In this document: positions 1 through 10,258 of the stretch, piece by piece | Position numbering within the stretch: the first letter of the stretch is position 1 | Layout: each line of letters opens with the position of its first letter | Program-made: the position numbers and the translations under genes | Notes under the pieces: model-generated | What the model was told of the DNA's origin: nothing | Databases searched by the model: none | Seen by the model: the letters and a program-made list of their open reading frames with translations, nothing else | NCBI GenBank assembly: GCA_001414485.1 | Contig: LLEY01000053.1 | Coordinates: 62,001-126,000, forward strand | Length of the DNA: 64,000 nt | Reading direction: 5' to 3' | Origin: Calycina herbarum | Taxonomy: Eukaryota; Ascomycota; Leotiomycetes; Helotiales; Pezizellaceae

Positions 1-2
1 TC

Positions 3-317
3 ATCAAATTCATCCCCAGAGAAGAACTTCTTGCCCAGAGAGAGGAGAAGGCTGCGAAAGAACAGGCTAAGCTTGTGCAGAAGGAGGCTGCGAAATTGGC
101 ATTGCAGAAACAGGAACTTGAGAGGGCGGAGAAGGCAAAACAGAGTCCTTTAAACATGTTCCGGAATGATAAGTTTAGTGCTTGGGACGCGGAGGGGTTG
201 CCTACGCTTGATAAAGAGGGTAAGGAGGTCCCGAAGAGTGCGCTGAAGAAGATGAAGAAGGAGTGGGATAGGCAGAAGAAGGCGAATGATGAGTGGAAGG
301 CGAAGAATGGTGCGTAG
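3..317 (+). CDS. Cysteinyl-tRNA synthetase, C-terminal end (5' part outside window)
   Basis: Class I synthetase that charges tRNA-Cys in the cytosol. Only the last 104 residues are in the window; the frame is open from base 3 and no start is visible. The tail is a charged helical stretch rich in Lys, Glu and Gln, then a motif SPLNMFRNDKFSAWDAEG and a GLPT..DKEGKEVPKS segment before a Lys-rich end. That FR.D.FS.WDE.G.PT.D..G.E..KS pattern is what I know from the C-terminus of eukaryotic cytosolic CysRS. The catalytic HIGH and KMSKS motifs would lie upstream and cannot be checked. Stop TAG at 315-317. Confidence 0.82.
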   Translation: MKFIPREELLAQREEKAAKEQAKLVQKEAAKLALQKQELERAEKAKQSPLNMFRNDKFSAWDAEGLPTLDKEGKEVPKSALKKMKKEWDRQKKANDEWKAKNGA

Positions 318-738
318 ATAGTTTTTTTTTTTTTTGAGTGGCTTTGTTGAGCGGGATTAGAGGTGTCCAAAAGCACCTGCATAGAGGAATTGGACAATTA
401 TAGAATTGTGAGTTTTTGGCCCAATATACCCATCACGCTCTTTTTGGGGGGGCGTTAATATACTCTTCTCATTCCTCGAAACTATCAGATCTATGAATCC
501 AGTGTTCTCCAATACCAATTTTCATTGCCGTCTGTACAGATTTAGCACGGCACCCCAAACTCGCGTAGGTCTCTTCACATGAATCATTTCATCTTAACTT
601 CGTAATTCTTCCAGCATCTGCCTAGTTTTGTCTTTGATGGCCGCTCATATCCCCTCATTCCTAAACTTCAAATTAATCAAAGACTCAAACCAATTTTTCA
701 ATTTTTTTTCAAAGAAGTACTCACTTATCTCACTTTTT
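318..738. other. Intergenic, between two converging 3' ends
   Basis: About 420 bases between the end of the CysRS gene (+) and the end of the mutarotase gene (-). It holds several T runs (for example near 321-336) that suit 3' UTR and polyadenylation. I see no gene here. Confidence 0.6.
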
Positions 739-1247
739 CTAAGCCAAAGGAGTAACCCCCTTCTTCAAAATGATATTCCCATATTTCCTCGTTTCTCCCG
801 TGACAACAATAGCAAAAGCCCCCTTACTCCTCTCGTAATACTTGAAGCGTTCGATCTTCTCTATCGCCCCACTGTAGTGTGGCTTAAGTGCTTCCACGAA
901 AGCTGTTTCGACTGTTGGGTCGGCTGTGTCGCCTTCTACAACTTGCATCGTCATAACGGGTGTGACACCGTAGGTGTCCAGCTCGAAAAGTGGGAGAATT
1001 GCTGAGAGGAGGGCGGAGGATGAGATACCTAGCGATCGCTTGTTAGAGGGGGAAATAGGGGTTGGGGGCAAAAGGGAAAGGGGAGAGGGTTCCAACCATC
1101 GGCGCGAATAACTGGGATGTGAGGTGGACAGATGGAGTGAGAGGGGAAGTGGCAGTCTGCTAGGACTATTTCGTCGCCGTGGCCCATTTCTGCGAGCACT
1201 TTTAGGAGAGTGGGAGAGATGAGGGGGGAGATTCCTTTGAGGACCAT
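739..1247 (-). CDS. RbsD/FucU-family sugar mutarotase
   Basis: Two exons, 1097-1247 and 739-1028, joined across a 68-base intron (GTTGGA start, CTAAC branch site, TAG end), give 146 residues. The start [31 protein letters not shown] carries the hallmark MGHGD..VLAD.nFP pattern of the RbsD/FucU fold, in which the His of MGHGD is the proposed general acid/base. The C-terminal part has the [20 protein letters not shown] stretch seen in fucose mutarotases. These enzymes interconvert alpha and beta anomers of fucose or ribose, probably in the cytosol. The start at 1247 is the first ATG and sits directly before the conserved core. Family is clear; the substrate (L-fucose versus another sugar) is not. 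Confidence 0.85.
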
Positions 1248-2009
1248 GATTGCTGATTTTTCAGTTTTATATTTGGGAGCTTGAGGGTTTGAATTTTGAG
1301 TAAGAAATGTGAGGTGTTGTTGGTGAAGTTAAGGTTGGGAGGTGGATACTGTTAGAGGAAAACTAGGTAGGGTTTGAAGCGGGGCTACTGCGATCCACTT
1401 GGTGGAGTAAGGTTGTTGGAGTTGTTGCACGACAGTTTATGAAGCTGTATCTAACATGGTAAAAGCTTACTTGCGAGTGAAATTTTGTTCAATGAGTTGA
1501 ATTGGTTTGGGTGTTGTTATTGTATGCATATGCAACGCGATATGTCAGCGCCGCCCGGTGAAGCAAGGAAAGTTAATGGAAGCTAGGTTATGTACTATTG
1601 TAACTCTATTGCAATGGATTTTATTATCTGATAACACCCCATCAGAGGTTTCTGTCATTGGAATTTATATGATGGTTGGTTTCAACGAAGATTAGGTGAC
1701 GCTGATGGTTACTTGGTGAATCGAAAAGACTTAGGATACCTTCGCGTAAGGTTTTACATTTCTTTAAATTCTCTTAAAATTCTGGAACATCAGATATATT
1801 TGAATTGTATTGGAAACAAAAGTTCAGAAACTTACTTTCCTCCAATACATCCGCGAAACAAGATTATCTTAAATATATCGAACAAGTTAAACACTCAAGA
1901 GGTCTTATGACAAACAGTGAAACGAATGCATCTCAGGAAATGGGGCAAGTCATAAAACCAGTGATTGAACTTCAAAAACTACATGTAGAAGAAAATAAGA
2001 GTCAAGACT
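1248..2009. other. Intergenic region, promoter of the mutarotase gene
   Basis: About 760 bases upstream of the mutarotase start (-) and downstream of the TPR gene (-). Short open frames exist on the plus strand, but they show no recognisable protein features. Nothing further supported. Confidence 0.5.
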
Positions 2010-2729
2010 TCACTCTTTCTTTGCGCCTTCCTTCTCCTTGCTCTCAATCAAAACTTTCATCTCATCAAGTGCCTCCTTCTCTTCCCCTTGATACTTACCA
2101 AACTTCCCACCAACCATCTCATCAACAACCACAACACCCTCCTCATACATCTTCCATGCCACTCCAAATTTTCCTTGCAGCGCATAAATCTCCATCAACA
2201 TCCTCATGGACCCAAGTGCTTGAGGACTATGCGTCCCAAGCATTTCATGATTCTGAATATACTTCAACGAAACTTTAGTATACTCTTCCGCTTCCTCATA
2301 GTTCCCCTGCTCCTTTAAGGCAATTGCTAGCCCTCCTTGTAAACCCGTTATCGTTCCCACTCCTGTGGAAATTTCAATCAAATATCGTCGGATTTTCTCC
2401 GATTCGGCATGAGCACCGTAATAATGTTTGGTGTTTGCTTGGAGGACAAGGAGAGAACGATATCTTTTCGCTTCTGGGGATGAAAGGGGGCTTGTATCTA
2501 ATTTCGATTTTTCGGCGGCGATTTTGGTGGTGAGGATTTGGTCTAGGGCTTTGAGTTTTCCAACTTCCGAGAGTGATGCATCGAGTGGCATGTCTTCGAA
2601 TTCTTCAGTTGAGAAGGTTTGAAAGAAAGGGCGGGCGAGATTGTTTGGAACGGTCTTCCAGAATTCGCCACTGGGGATGGGACTTTCCCATGGGAACTCG
2701 GGATTGGAGGTTGTTGCTACGGCGGACAT
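2010..2729 (-). CDS. TPR-like protein of unknown function
   Basis: Single-exon gene of 239 residues from the ATG at 2729; an in-frame ATG at 2810 would add 27 residues that look more like leader than protein. The start after the initiator, roughly FPWESPIPSGEFWKTVPNNLARPFF, is an aromatic-rich region. Residues about 85-230 form repeated helix pairs, with a clear tetratricopeptide-like motif near GNYEEAEEYTKVSLKYI and another near GKFGVAWKMYEEGV. TPR helices normally mediate protein-protein contacts. No signal peptide, membrane segment or catalytic motif is visible. It starts away from the tyrosinase relic, so the 1.4 kb between them holds its promoter. I recognise it only as a TPR-type fungal protein; its partner is unknown. 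Confidence 0.7.
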   Translation of the reverse strand: MSAVATTSNPEFPWESPIPSGEFWKTVPNNLARPFFQTFSTEEFEDMPLDASLSEVGKLKALDQILTTKIAAEKSKLDTSPLSSPEAKRYRSLLVLQANTKHYYGAHAESEKIRRYLIEISTGVGTITGLQGGLAIALKEQGNYEEAEEYTKVSLKYIQNHEMLGTHSPQALGSMRMLMEIYALQGKFGVAWKMYEEGVVVVDEMVGGKFGKYQGEEKEALDEMKVLIESKEKEGAKKE

Positions 2730-4101
2730 CGTGAATTTGGGATGGAGGAAGTTTGATATGTCTTTGTATGAAGAGCTTGGGATCTGGGTAACTTTTAGTA
2801 AATGGATCATGAGAATGCGGACCTTTATTTACTTGGTTGTTGTTGCTGCCTGTTAGGCCAGGAATACTCTTACTTTGATTGGTTTCAAATGCTAGACTCA
2901 AAACATTGGTGTGGTGTACCTAGGCAACCGTTGAAATTTATGTCATGCGAATAGTATTCCTTATCATTCTTATCCAGCATAAATTCTTTTCTTGCCTTTC
3001 TTGAATTAAAATTACGTCACTGCTACTGATGTCCAAGCGAACCAAAAGGGGCGCTGTCACGTGATGCACGTGAGACAAGCTTAACGTAGGACATGGTGAC
3101 TTCTTCTCTATGCAGGTATGAACAATTCGAAATCATCTCACAGTCAGTTCTCAACTAAACTATCTAAAAATGGAGTGGTTCCAGAGTGGTATTCACGTGG
3201 TATCAACCCCTCAACTGGCAGGATCGTGCTCCCTGCTCAAAACATTTTCCCTTGAGCTTCCTCTTCAACCTCTCTTCAGGAGCCTCTACCAAACTCATTT
3301 TCGACCACTCATAGTTATTAGTACAGCACTGAAAGAAGACGACTCGGCCATACCAACGATCTCCGGGTCGCGATGCCATTTGAAGATGTGCAGCGCCTTA
3401 CGCCACGCAGCTCGTCTGCCTCGATTCGTTGAATGAGGCCTGTATGGTGCGACGTCCGGCAAGCGATGAATAAAAACAATTACTCTCCTTTTTTTTTACC
3501 TTGTCCGCATCGCCATCGTATGTTTTCCAACAGTTTACCATCTTTTTCCCGTGTACAATGAAGCAATTTTCTTCAAATATTGTCTTTAGGATATCTACGA
3601 TTGATGGTTGATATGTGTCGTGCATATGTTTTACAATCACCCATTTATCCTCGCGACTTGGAACGAACATCCCCTGAACCTCTAAACTCCAGTGGAGGCT
3701 GACTGGCTCCATCCCGACTGGTCCTTTCCTTATTTTCTCATGTCAGCCTCCTTGACACGCTGGGCCAACCAGTCATCATGATTGGCCCCTCTAGAGAACT
3801 CTTACCTACCTCTTGCCTTGTATTACCCATCCTTAGCTCCTGTGAAGAACAGTTTTTACTTGGCGTGGCATCTTTCCGGCGTGGACTCGATAATCACAAT
3901 CTCGAGGACCTCGTATTTCCCCATCAGCAAATGCAACCACCAAGTGCATTGAAAATCTTCAGCGTCCTCGTATACTCCATTTTGGACGAATCGGATAGGC
4001 AACACGTCTTGGCAGGTTGAAGAGTGGACTATAAGAAGATGCCGATACCTTGATTACCGTCCTTTTGAGAGACAAGCCACAGCATTCGTTTGAAGTTCAC
4101 G
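2730..4101. other. Long intergenic region between divergent TPR gene and tyrosinase relic
   Basis: About 1.4 kb. Besides the E-box pair listed separately, it holds a few short open frames (for example 3398-3712 on the minus strand) with no recognisable family, which I do not call genes. Confidence 0.5.
3013..3072. promoter_or_regulatory. Paired CACGTG E-boxes next to a CRE-like TACGTCA
   Basis: Two perfect palindromic CACGTG hexamers lie at 3058-3063 and 3067-3072, almost one helical turn apart, with a TACGTCA half-palindrome at 3013-3019. CACGTG is bound by bHLH factors and TACGTCA by bZIP factors in fungi. They sit about 330 bases upstream of the TPR gene start and 1 kb upstream of the tyrosinase relic. 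Binding is inferred, not shown. Confidence 0.35.
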
Positions 4102-5356
4102 ATGTTCTTTTCTAAACTTTCTCCCTCTACCTTGGCTGTGGCCACCACAATCTTTTTTGATGTTGCTTTTGCAAAATACCCCATCACTGGTAAGCACAGC
4201 CTCTTACATCCAACAACTCGAACTTACTATTGCATAGGTGTGCATACTGGAATAGATGCTACTACCGGTTACAGACCTCCACGTAGGGATATAAACGAGT
4301 TGGCTTTGGATACACCTCAATTGTATGAACACCAATTTTGGTCCCCTCAGTTCTGACGCTGACCTTTTAGTTCCTTGTATATACAAGCCTTAAACGCCAT
4401 GATGAACATTGATGAGCACGAGTTGACTTCATACTTTCAAATTGGAGGTGCACACATTTGGACTTCACAATAAGTATAAGCTAAACTTTGTAGGCATTCA
4501 TGGTAGGCCATTCATCGCCTGGGACGATGTGAATCCAGCAACCCCAGAGGATGGTATTCCAATTGGGTACTGCACCCACGGCAATATTCTTTTCGGTACT
4601 TGGCATCGACTATATCTTGCTCTCCTTGAGGTAAGGATGAAATTATACATGCTATTACACGAAGTCTAACAGTTTAACAGCAAGTCATGGCTGAACACGC
4701 CCAGACGGTTGCCAAAACCTACAATTCTGCGACCTTCCAAACTGCGGCAGATAATTTGCGAATGCCATTCTGGGACTGGGTTGTTCCAAACAGTCGATTC
4801 CCCGAAATAATGAAGACGCCAACTGGTAAGCGAAACCAACCCCCTACCATTAGATTATGTCACAAAAAAGACCACGAGTTAACTTTCACACTAGTTGAAA
4901 TAACCACACCAACTGGAGTTACAAATGTCACCAACCCCCTTTACAACTACAAGTTTCTCAACCATCCAGAACCAGAAGAATGGTTCCCCACAACCTAAGG
5001 AGCAGACGATGCATCGCTCGGGTCCAAACCATGGACATTGAGAAATCCAGACTCGAATGATGTTCAACGCGATCAATTAACCGATCAAATTCTGGCCGAA
5101 GATGGTTCTTTTCTTACCTCTGCAGTTGTGAGTTCTTCACGCAAATACGTGATTTTAGCTGGACTGATACTGATGTTTCAAAGTGGGATGTATTTTCTCA
5201 GACGAAGAATTTCAATAGCATGTCGACCAATGGAAATGGCGGGTATGTAACTTCTTCTCTCCCAATTTCTCCCTGACAGAAGAAAAGCGCCAATATGCTT
5301 TTAGTCCTACTTTTGAAAATTCTCACGGTACTATCCACGGTTTTATAGGAGGAAAC
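4102..5356 (+). pseudogene. Truncated tyrosinase relic
   Basis: Exons readable as 4102-4189, 4238-4322, 4371-4447, 4494-4630, 4681-4825, 4895-5127, 5202-5242 and 5305 on, with consistent intron phases. It starts with a hydrophobic leader, then YPITGVHTGID. It has the CuA centre of fungal tyrosinases: IHGRPF and the YCTHG..F.TWHR.Y block. This includes the Cys-x-His of the thioether bridge and the three copper-ligand histidines. Tyrosinases oxidise phenols to quinones in melanin synthesis. An in-frame TAA at 4996-4998 interrupts it, although homology continues behind it (FLNHPEPEEW before; NPDSN, DGSFLTSAV and NFNSMSTNGNGG after). At about 5356, just at the first CuB histidines (HGTIHGFIGG), homology stops and the rest of CuB is missing. 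It is therefore a dead gene, unless the short CuA product is made. Confidence 0.85.
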
Positions 5357-6081
5357 ACTAGAATTCTATTAAACGAGATCTCGGCTTTCTCGGGGTGTAC
5401 AAGACATACTTGCTGGGAAGAACCATATTTCTGCAAAATATCGCCAGAGCCACTGCTCAAATCGGCTGACTTGAAGAAATTCTTGACAGTGTCTAGGCTT
5501 ACAAAACTGATGAGCTGCGGCAGGCATTTACAGAATCCGGCAGACTGCCGAATGAGCTCATCTGCACCCGGTATATTTCCCCTGGCCAATTTACATAAAT
5601 CAACCTTTTTGTAACCGAAGTTCACCCCACAGGGCACCTTAATCTGTGTCTCTACAGTTCCTAATGAGGCAAAAAAGTCAGCATACTTAGAGAAAGAAGA
5701 TGTGTTGCTTTTAGTAGGCAAGGCACCAAGAATCTTACCTGGGGTGCATGTCCATCCATCGCACATCTTTACCCCCTTCCAGGATACTCCACATGGGTAT
5801 CTTCCCTTTAATTTCGTCTTACATTTGTCCTGCTAAAAACGGACAATGATCAGTAATAGTTTCCTTGAAACAGAATAGAACGAGTGAGAACGTACTTTAA
5901 AGAACTTCTGCTTGCGAGTCTTAGTAGCCAAAGTTGGAACCCTGATACTTGACTTACAACTTCCGAGGTTTTTGACCTGTACACATACTTCGTCAAGGGT
6001 GCTTGCAGAGGTGACCGCGATAAATGAGACTGCGTAAAGCAAGGTGATAAAAGTGTTGGAAATCCGAAACCACGACATCAT
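5323..6081 (-). CDS. Small secreted cysteine-rich protein, unknown function
   Basis: Exons 5896-6081 and 5323-5829, with a 66-base intron (GTACGT..GCAG), give 230 residues. Residues 1-26 form a clear signal peptide (hydrophobic core ITLLYAVSFIAV, small residues TSA at the cut site). The mature part has about ten cysteines, a basic patch (TKTRKQKFFKDKCKTK) around the splice junction, and YPCGVSWKGVKMCDGWTC. I do not recognise the family; size, leader and Cys content fit a candidate secreted effector. Its 3' end overlaps the tyrosinase relic in antisense, so its last residues (PPIKPWIVP) are the reverse of the tyrosinase CuB codons. The gene either lost its own end in a rearrangement or gained one there. 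Confidence 0.6.
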
Positions 6082-7069
6082 ATCTTTCTCAATGATGTTT
6101 TGCTATATTTTATGATAGTTAAGGGATTGAAAAGTATCCCGGTCATTTATGGATATTTAGGTTTCTAATAGAACAAAGAAAGAAAAATGAGCCCAGCAGC
6201 AGCAATATTCATCATTAATATGCACTCTGATGAAGAGACAAGGATGGGGAGTTTGCTACTTGGCTTTTCTGCTGCTGTTCCCAGACGGCCGACTGGGAGC
6301 AAGTAGTCTTTCGCATCTTTGGTGATTAAGGACAAAGATTCGCAAGCTTGATAGTTTGTGTTTGTGAAATTCCTACAATACTTGCTTGCAGATACTTCCA
6401 TTTGAAGGCTTCTTGGCAATTGCTTGGGGAATGGAAATTCAACACTTACAAATCGTTATTTGCGTTCGTATGCTGGAACATACCGCCCTAATGTTCCGAC
6501 TTCCAATACCCTGGGAATCTATTACTGTTCCCGGTACAGAATGTGGTGTCTCTGGAAAGGAGGAAGTGAAGTTGCTGTGCTAATTGGAATGGGGAGAAGG
6601 GAAGTTCCGCACATTGCCCCGGAAAGGGTGCTATCTGGCGTCTGGCGTTTTCTAGACTAGCAACTCCGCGGTATGCCAATGTTCTCTTGCTCGTATCATA
6701 TAGTGTTGTCAAAAAAGAAGGAATTAAGTTTAAAAGCCTGAATCGGTTTATTGGTAATCCCTAAAAATTACGACCGAGAAACAAATTCCCTGTCTACGGA
6801 GAGAGGACGGTTTATCCCGAGGTATTGGCATAAATACGAGGGTGTTTCTTTATGTTGAGGCGGTTGTTTAATTACATATTCATTCAAGTTGTTTATTTTG
6901 GACGCTCTTCTCGAGTCATTACACCAGAATGTGTCAGTGTTTACTTGGCAATGGGCTGATCATATCTTTCACACCCCGTTGTTTAGCCCAAGTGGGCGAT
7001 TTTCTTATGAGTAATTCTGCATTTTCGGCATCACCGCTATTCAATATGAATTACCATTTCGGCTTTCTG
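6082..7069. other. Rearranged stretch, no supported gene
   Basis: About 1 kb between the secreted-protein gene and the tannase fragment. A minus-strand open stretch at 6165-6419 ends in a hydrophobic tail, but it starts only at TTG and has no recognisable domain. I see nothing else that holds up. Confidence 0.45.
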
Positions 7070-7329
7070 GAAAAGGATATCTTCCGAAATAACCATGGAT
7101 TATTATCCAGAACCCTGTGAGATGTCAAAGATTGTTAACATGACAATCGCTGCCTGCGATCCCCTTGATGGCAGAACCGATGGTGTTGTATCCCGTACCG
7201 ATCTCTGCAAGCTCATCTTCAACCTCGACGACACCATTGGCGCAGCATACTCATGTGAGGCCACAAACAGTACCGGTCTTGGATTCAGCTTCGGCAGAAA
7301 GTACTACCCCAAAGTTGGAACAACGTGAA
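7070..7329 (+). pseudogene. Fragment of a tannase/feruloyl esterase gene
   Basis: About 80 residues in one open frame carry YYPEPCEMSKIVNMTIAACD, then PLDGRTDGVVSRTDLCKL, and later GAAYSC. The PPCEL..I...I.ACDP.DG..DGV......C pattern belongs to the tannase/feruloyl esterase family of secreted plant-polymer esterases; the Asp pair of the DPLDGRTDG loop lies in its calcium site. The Ser-nucleophile region upstream and the Asp/His region downstream are absent, and the frame stops at 7326-7328. A gene remnant near the tyrosinase relic, pointing to repeated gene loss here. Confidence 0.75.
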
Positions 7330-7769
7330 GTAGCCTTATTCACCACCGCTTTGAAAGTCCAATTTGTGAAAACCTCTGAGTAGGCTTCGAAACCATTTGA
7401 TAAAATGTTGATTTTCTATGTATTTCGTGTCGCGTATAATAAGGTAGGAGAGTGCCGGAGAGAAAAGACCGACGCTCTTACGCCACGTGTAAATTAATTA
7501 ATTGCAACAGAATGAATTCATTCAAGAAATCTAATCAAAATGTTCCAAGACAATTAACTATAAGAATCGAACTCAAGTATTGACATCCAGCCAGACTTGC
7601 AAGACTAAAACACATGTTCCCCAATTCCTAACACATAAAAGCCGTCGAATAAAGAGGCATCAGTCGTATCCTACACCGCCAGTCAATTTCAATTGACCTT
7701 CCTAGTACGATTTTTCATGAGGAGTACAAGATGGTTTCAAACCGATTTGCGCGTATGTACGAAACCCCC
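7330..7769. other. Intergenic, 3' side of the transporter gene
   Basis: About 440 bases of AT-rich DNA between the tannase fragment and the stop of the transporter gene. I see no gene or repeat. Confidence 0.5.
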
Positions 7770-9711
7770 TCATTCTATTTCCTCCAGGGCTTCTTCCCTT
7801 CCCTTTAGTCCGTAATCATGAACAAAGAATGTCGAGATGAACAACACCACCGCAAGTACAGCAAAAGACGTAAAAACACCGTGTATACCCTTCATATATA
7901 CCCTCGAGATCAACTCTCTGTCCTCAAGCGAGAGCTTCGACTTCGACAACCCCGCAAACGAAGATATTATTTCCGATATGAATTCTGGACTAAAGCGGTG
8001 CCGTAATCCATTTTGGAGAATGGTATTAAGAATCGCCCCAGAAACTTCAAAATAGCTCGAGTCAGTAAATGAATCCTCACGCTTGTATTTGACTGCTGAG
8101 CAACTCTCACTTACCTGTGATGCCGGTAGCAGCCCCGATGTCGCGCAGAAAATTCCTTACACTGGTGATACCAGCACGATCGATTTTTTCCGACCCCGCA
8201 AGTAAACCGACAAGAACTACAAAAGTCAGATATCATCGAAAATGGGCCAATAAGAGACAAGGTTAGCTCACCAGGCTGAAGCGAAACTCCAACTCCAATT
8301 CCCTCGAATATTCCGAAAGTCAATATCATCCATATCGGTGTAGTTTGGTCGTAAGTAAATTTTGCGCCCGCGCCGATGGCCCATAGTGCTGTTCCCACTG
8401 TAATGACAGAAACATAACGACCTAAACGCGAAATTACGATACCACTAAGCCCGGAGGTAATACCTGCAACGTATCAACACAGTTCTCCTCACATTGATGA
8501 GAATGCAGGATAAAAGAGCACTGAATCCGCTCAAGCATCGCAACTTGGAAGAAAAAAGGGGGTGCTTACCATGCGCAATAACCAATGGAAGAATGAAGAG
8601 CCCGGCCATCGTTGGACTCCACCCTCTGACGGCTTGAAGATACAGCGGAATGTAGAATAGATTTCCCCAGAATAACCATCCGATGAGTAGGTTCATAGCA
8701 AGAAGGATATTGGTTGAACGTCCATATTGAAGAAGGCGCCCTATAATTTAAACTTAACTTTGAAACTAATTTCTGGTGGCATTTTCACGTACTCGGCACG
8801 ATGGGGAACTTGACGACGTAGAATTCCAGAGCAACGAAGCCGCAGAAAAGAAGACACCCCGAAACAAGCATTATAATATGAACCGGCGACTTCCAAACAT
8901 TTGGGGTACCGCCCCTCGAAAGCGGAATCTGTTCAGATCGAGTTAGCTTTTCGCCGATAAAAATGTAAGAATGGAGACCCACCAATATCAAAACAATAGA
9001 AGTCATGCTAGTAGCAACACCCAACCAATCGACCATCTTTATCTTCTTCCAAACATTCTCAGGGGTCGTAGACTGAGGAAGTACAAGCCACAGGTATGCT
9101 ACCGCAAGCGCCGTTAGTGGGCAAATGAACCAAAACGCCCATCTCCAAGAGGTATTTTGAGTCAAAGCACCCCCAACAACAGGACCAAGCCCATTTCCGA
9201 ACGCAACGGCCATTCCCATTATGCCAAAGTAGTATCCTCTGTGTTCCAACGCAGTGATATCCGAAATCGTAATCTGAACAAGTCCGTTGAGAGCCCCAGC
9301 TCCGAATCCACTAAACGCTCGTGTGATATATAACTCTGCTGGAGTTTGAGAGAAGCCTGAGAGTAGGTTTCCCAGTCCCATGATGAGCAAGGCCGTGATG
9401 AGACATGGTTTTCGACCAAAAATATCCGAGAAGCGACCATTGATGAGTTGAATGCTAGTACTTGTCATAAGAAAACTGGCACCAATCCAAGATGTCGATG
9501 AACCGGTCTTCAAGCCGGAGGCTATTGCTGGAATGGAAGTCGTCACAGCAGTTTGGTCGAGAAACGAAGTAAAGTGTACAAGCGCGAGAGCTGGAAAGAC
9601 GATAAGAAGCCTTCGACGCGGCAATATATGTGACTGGTAATCATTTTGAGAATTCAGCAAAGGTGTGTTTTCGTTCGTGGCGTGTTTATCTGCAGAACTC
9701 GAACTTGCCAT
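7770..9711 (-). CDS. MFS drug:H+ antiporter, DHA2 (14-TMS) type
   Basis: Five exons, 8793-9711, 8570-8740, 8272-8463, 8115-8216 and 7770-8044, with introns of 52, 106, 55 and 70 bases, give 552 residues in one frame. It is a polytopic plasma-membrane or vacuolar transporter of the major facilitator superfamily that uses the proton gradient to export small molecules. Visible motifs: motif A as GRFSDIFGRK after TMS2, motif B-like ITRAFSGFGAGAL, and antiporter motif C as GNGLGPVVGGAL in TMS5. The N-terminus has a short hydrophilic tail with ENTPLLNSQ. Length and motif C fit the 14-helix DHA2 group, which includes toxin and azole exporters. Substrate unknown. The neighbouring dioxygenase on the same strand could hint at a metabolite, but no biosynthetic core gene is close. 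Confidence 0.88.
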
Positions 9712-10258
9712 AATTGAAAACCCGACAAGAGCGAAACAGAGTAGAAAAATTGAGAAAGAAGACGGAAACGAAAAAGAGAAAGAAGCCGAGAAAGCTTACT
9801 ACATGAATTAGGCTCACACGATCAAGAGAACCAACTGTCCTTGTGGCTTCTAAGCACACGGATTACGAATAAAGCTCATGGCTCCAGTCGGGTCCTCATT
9901 ACCATTCCCGTTCTTTCATGGTATGGCCGGTCTATTCCGCGAAAGACCCAATTCGAAGTTTCTCGCGAAGAAGTTACACCTCGTGGAACACGCGGGTGTA
10001 CGAGGCCCTATTTCGGTGCTGATCGACAGCTTGTGGTCTAGCGGAATGATTTCATGAGCAACAGAAAAATAAAGTTCAAACGAACTAATGACACCTGTGA
10101 GTTCTCTTGGAACGTACGGAATGGATAACAAAACCCATCACTAGAATATCTTACTAAATTAAAGTAAAATCATGAATGCATTTTAATCAGCTATTTTGAC
10201 CATAACAATTAACCCCTTCCTTCAACAAAAATGGACCCCATGGACATAATTAAGTCCC
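9712..10258. other. Intergenic, promoter of the transporter gene
   Basis: About 550 bases upstream of the transporter start and downstream of the dioxygenase stop. It starts with a purine-rich stretch (9714-9790). No gene seen. Confidence 0.5.

Noticed and set aside
628..1005. 125-codon open frame on the plus strand
   Set aside because: It lies antisense to the FucU-type gene, whose protein motifs are clear; composition is that of a shadow frame.
1805..2278. 157-codon plus-strand open frame
   Set aside because: Antisense to the TPR gene, His/Ser/Pro-rich as expected for a reversed coding strand; no family recognised.
3398..3712. 104-codon minus-strand open frame with an ATG
   Set aside because: No domain, no splice partners, and it overlaps an equally weak plus-strand frame; not enough to call a gene.
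6165..6419. 84-codon minus-strand frame ending in a hydrophobic tail, like a GPI-anchored protein end
   Set aside because: It starts only at TTG, has no signal peptide, and I could not find upstream exons that join to it.
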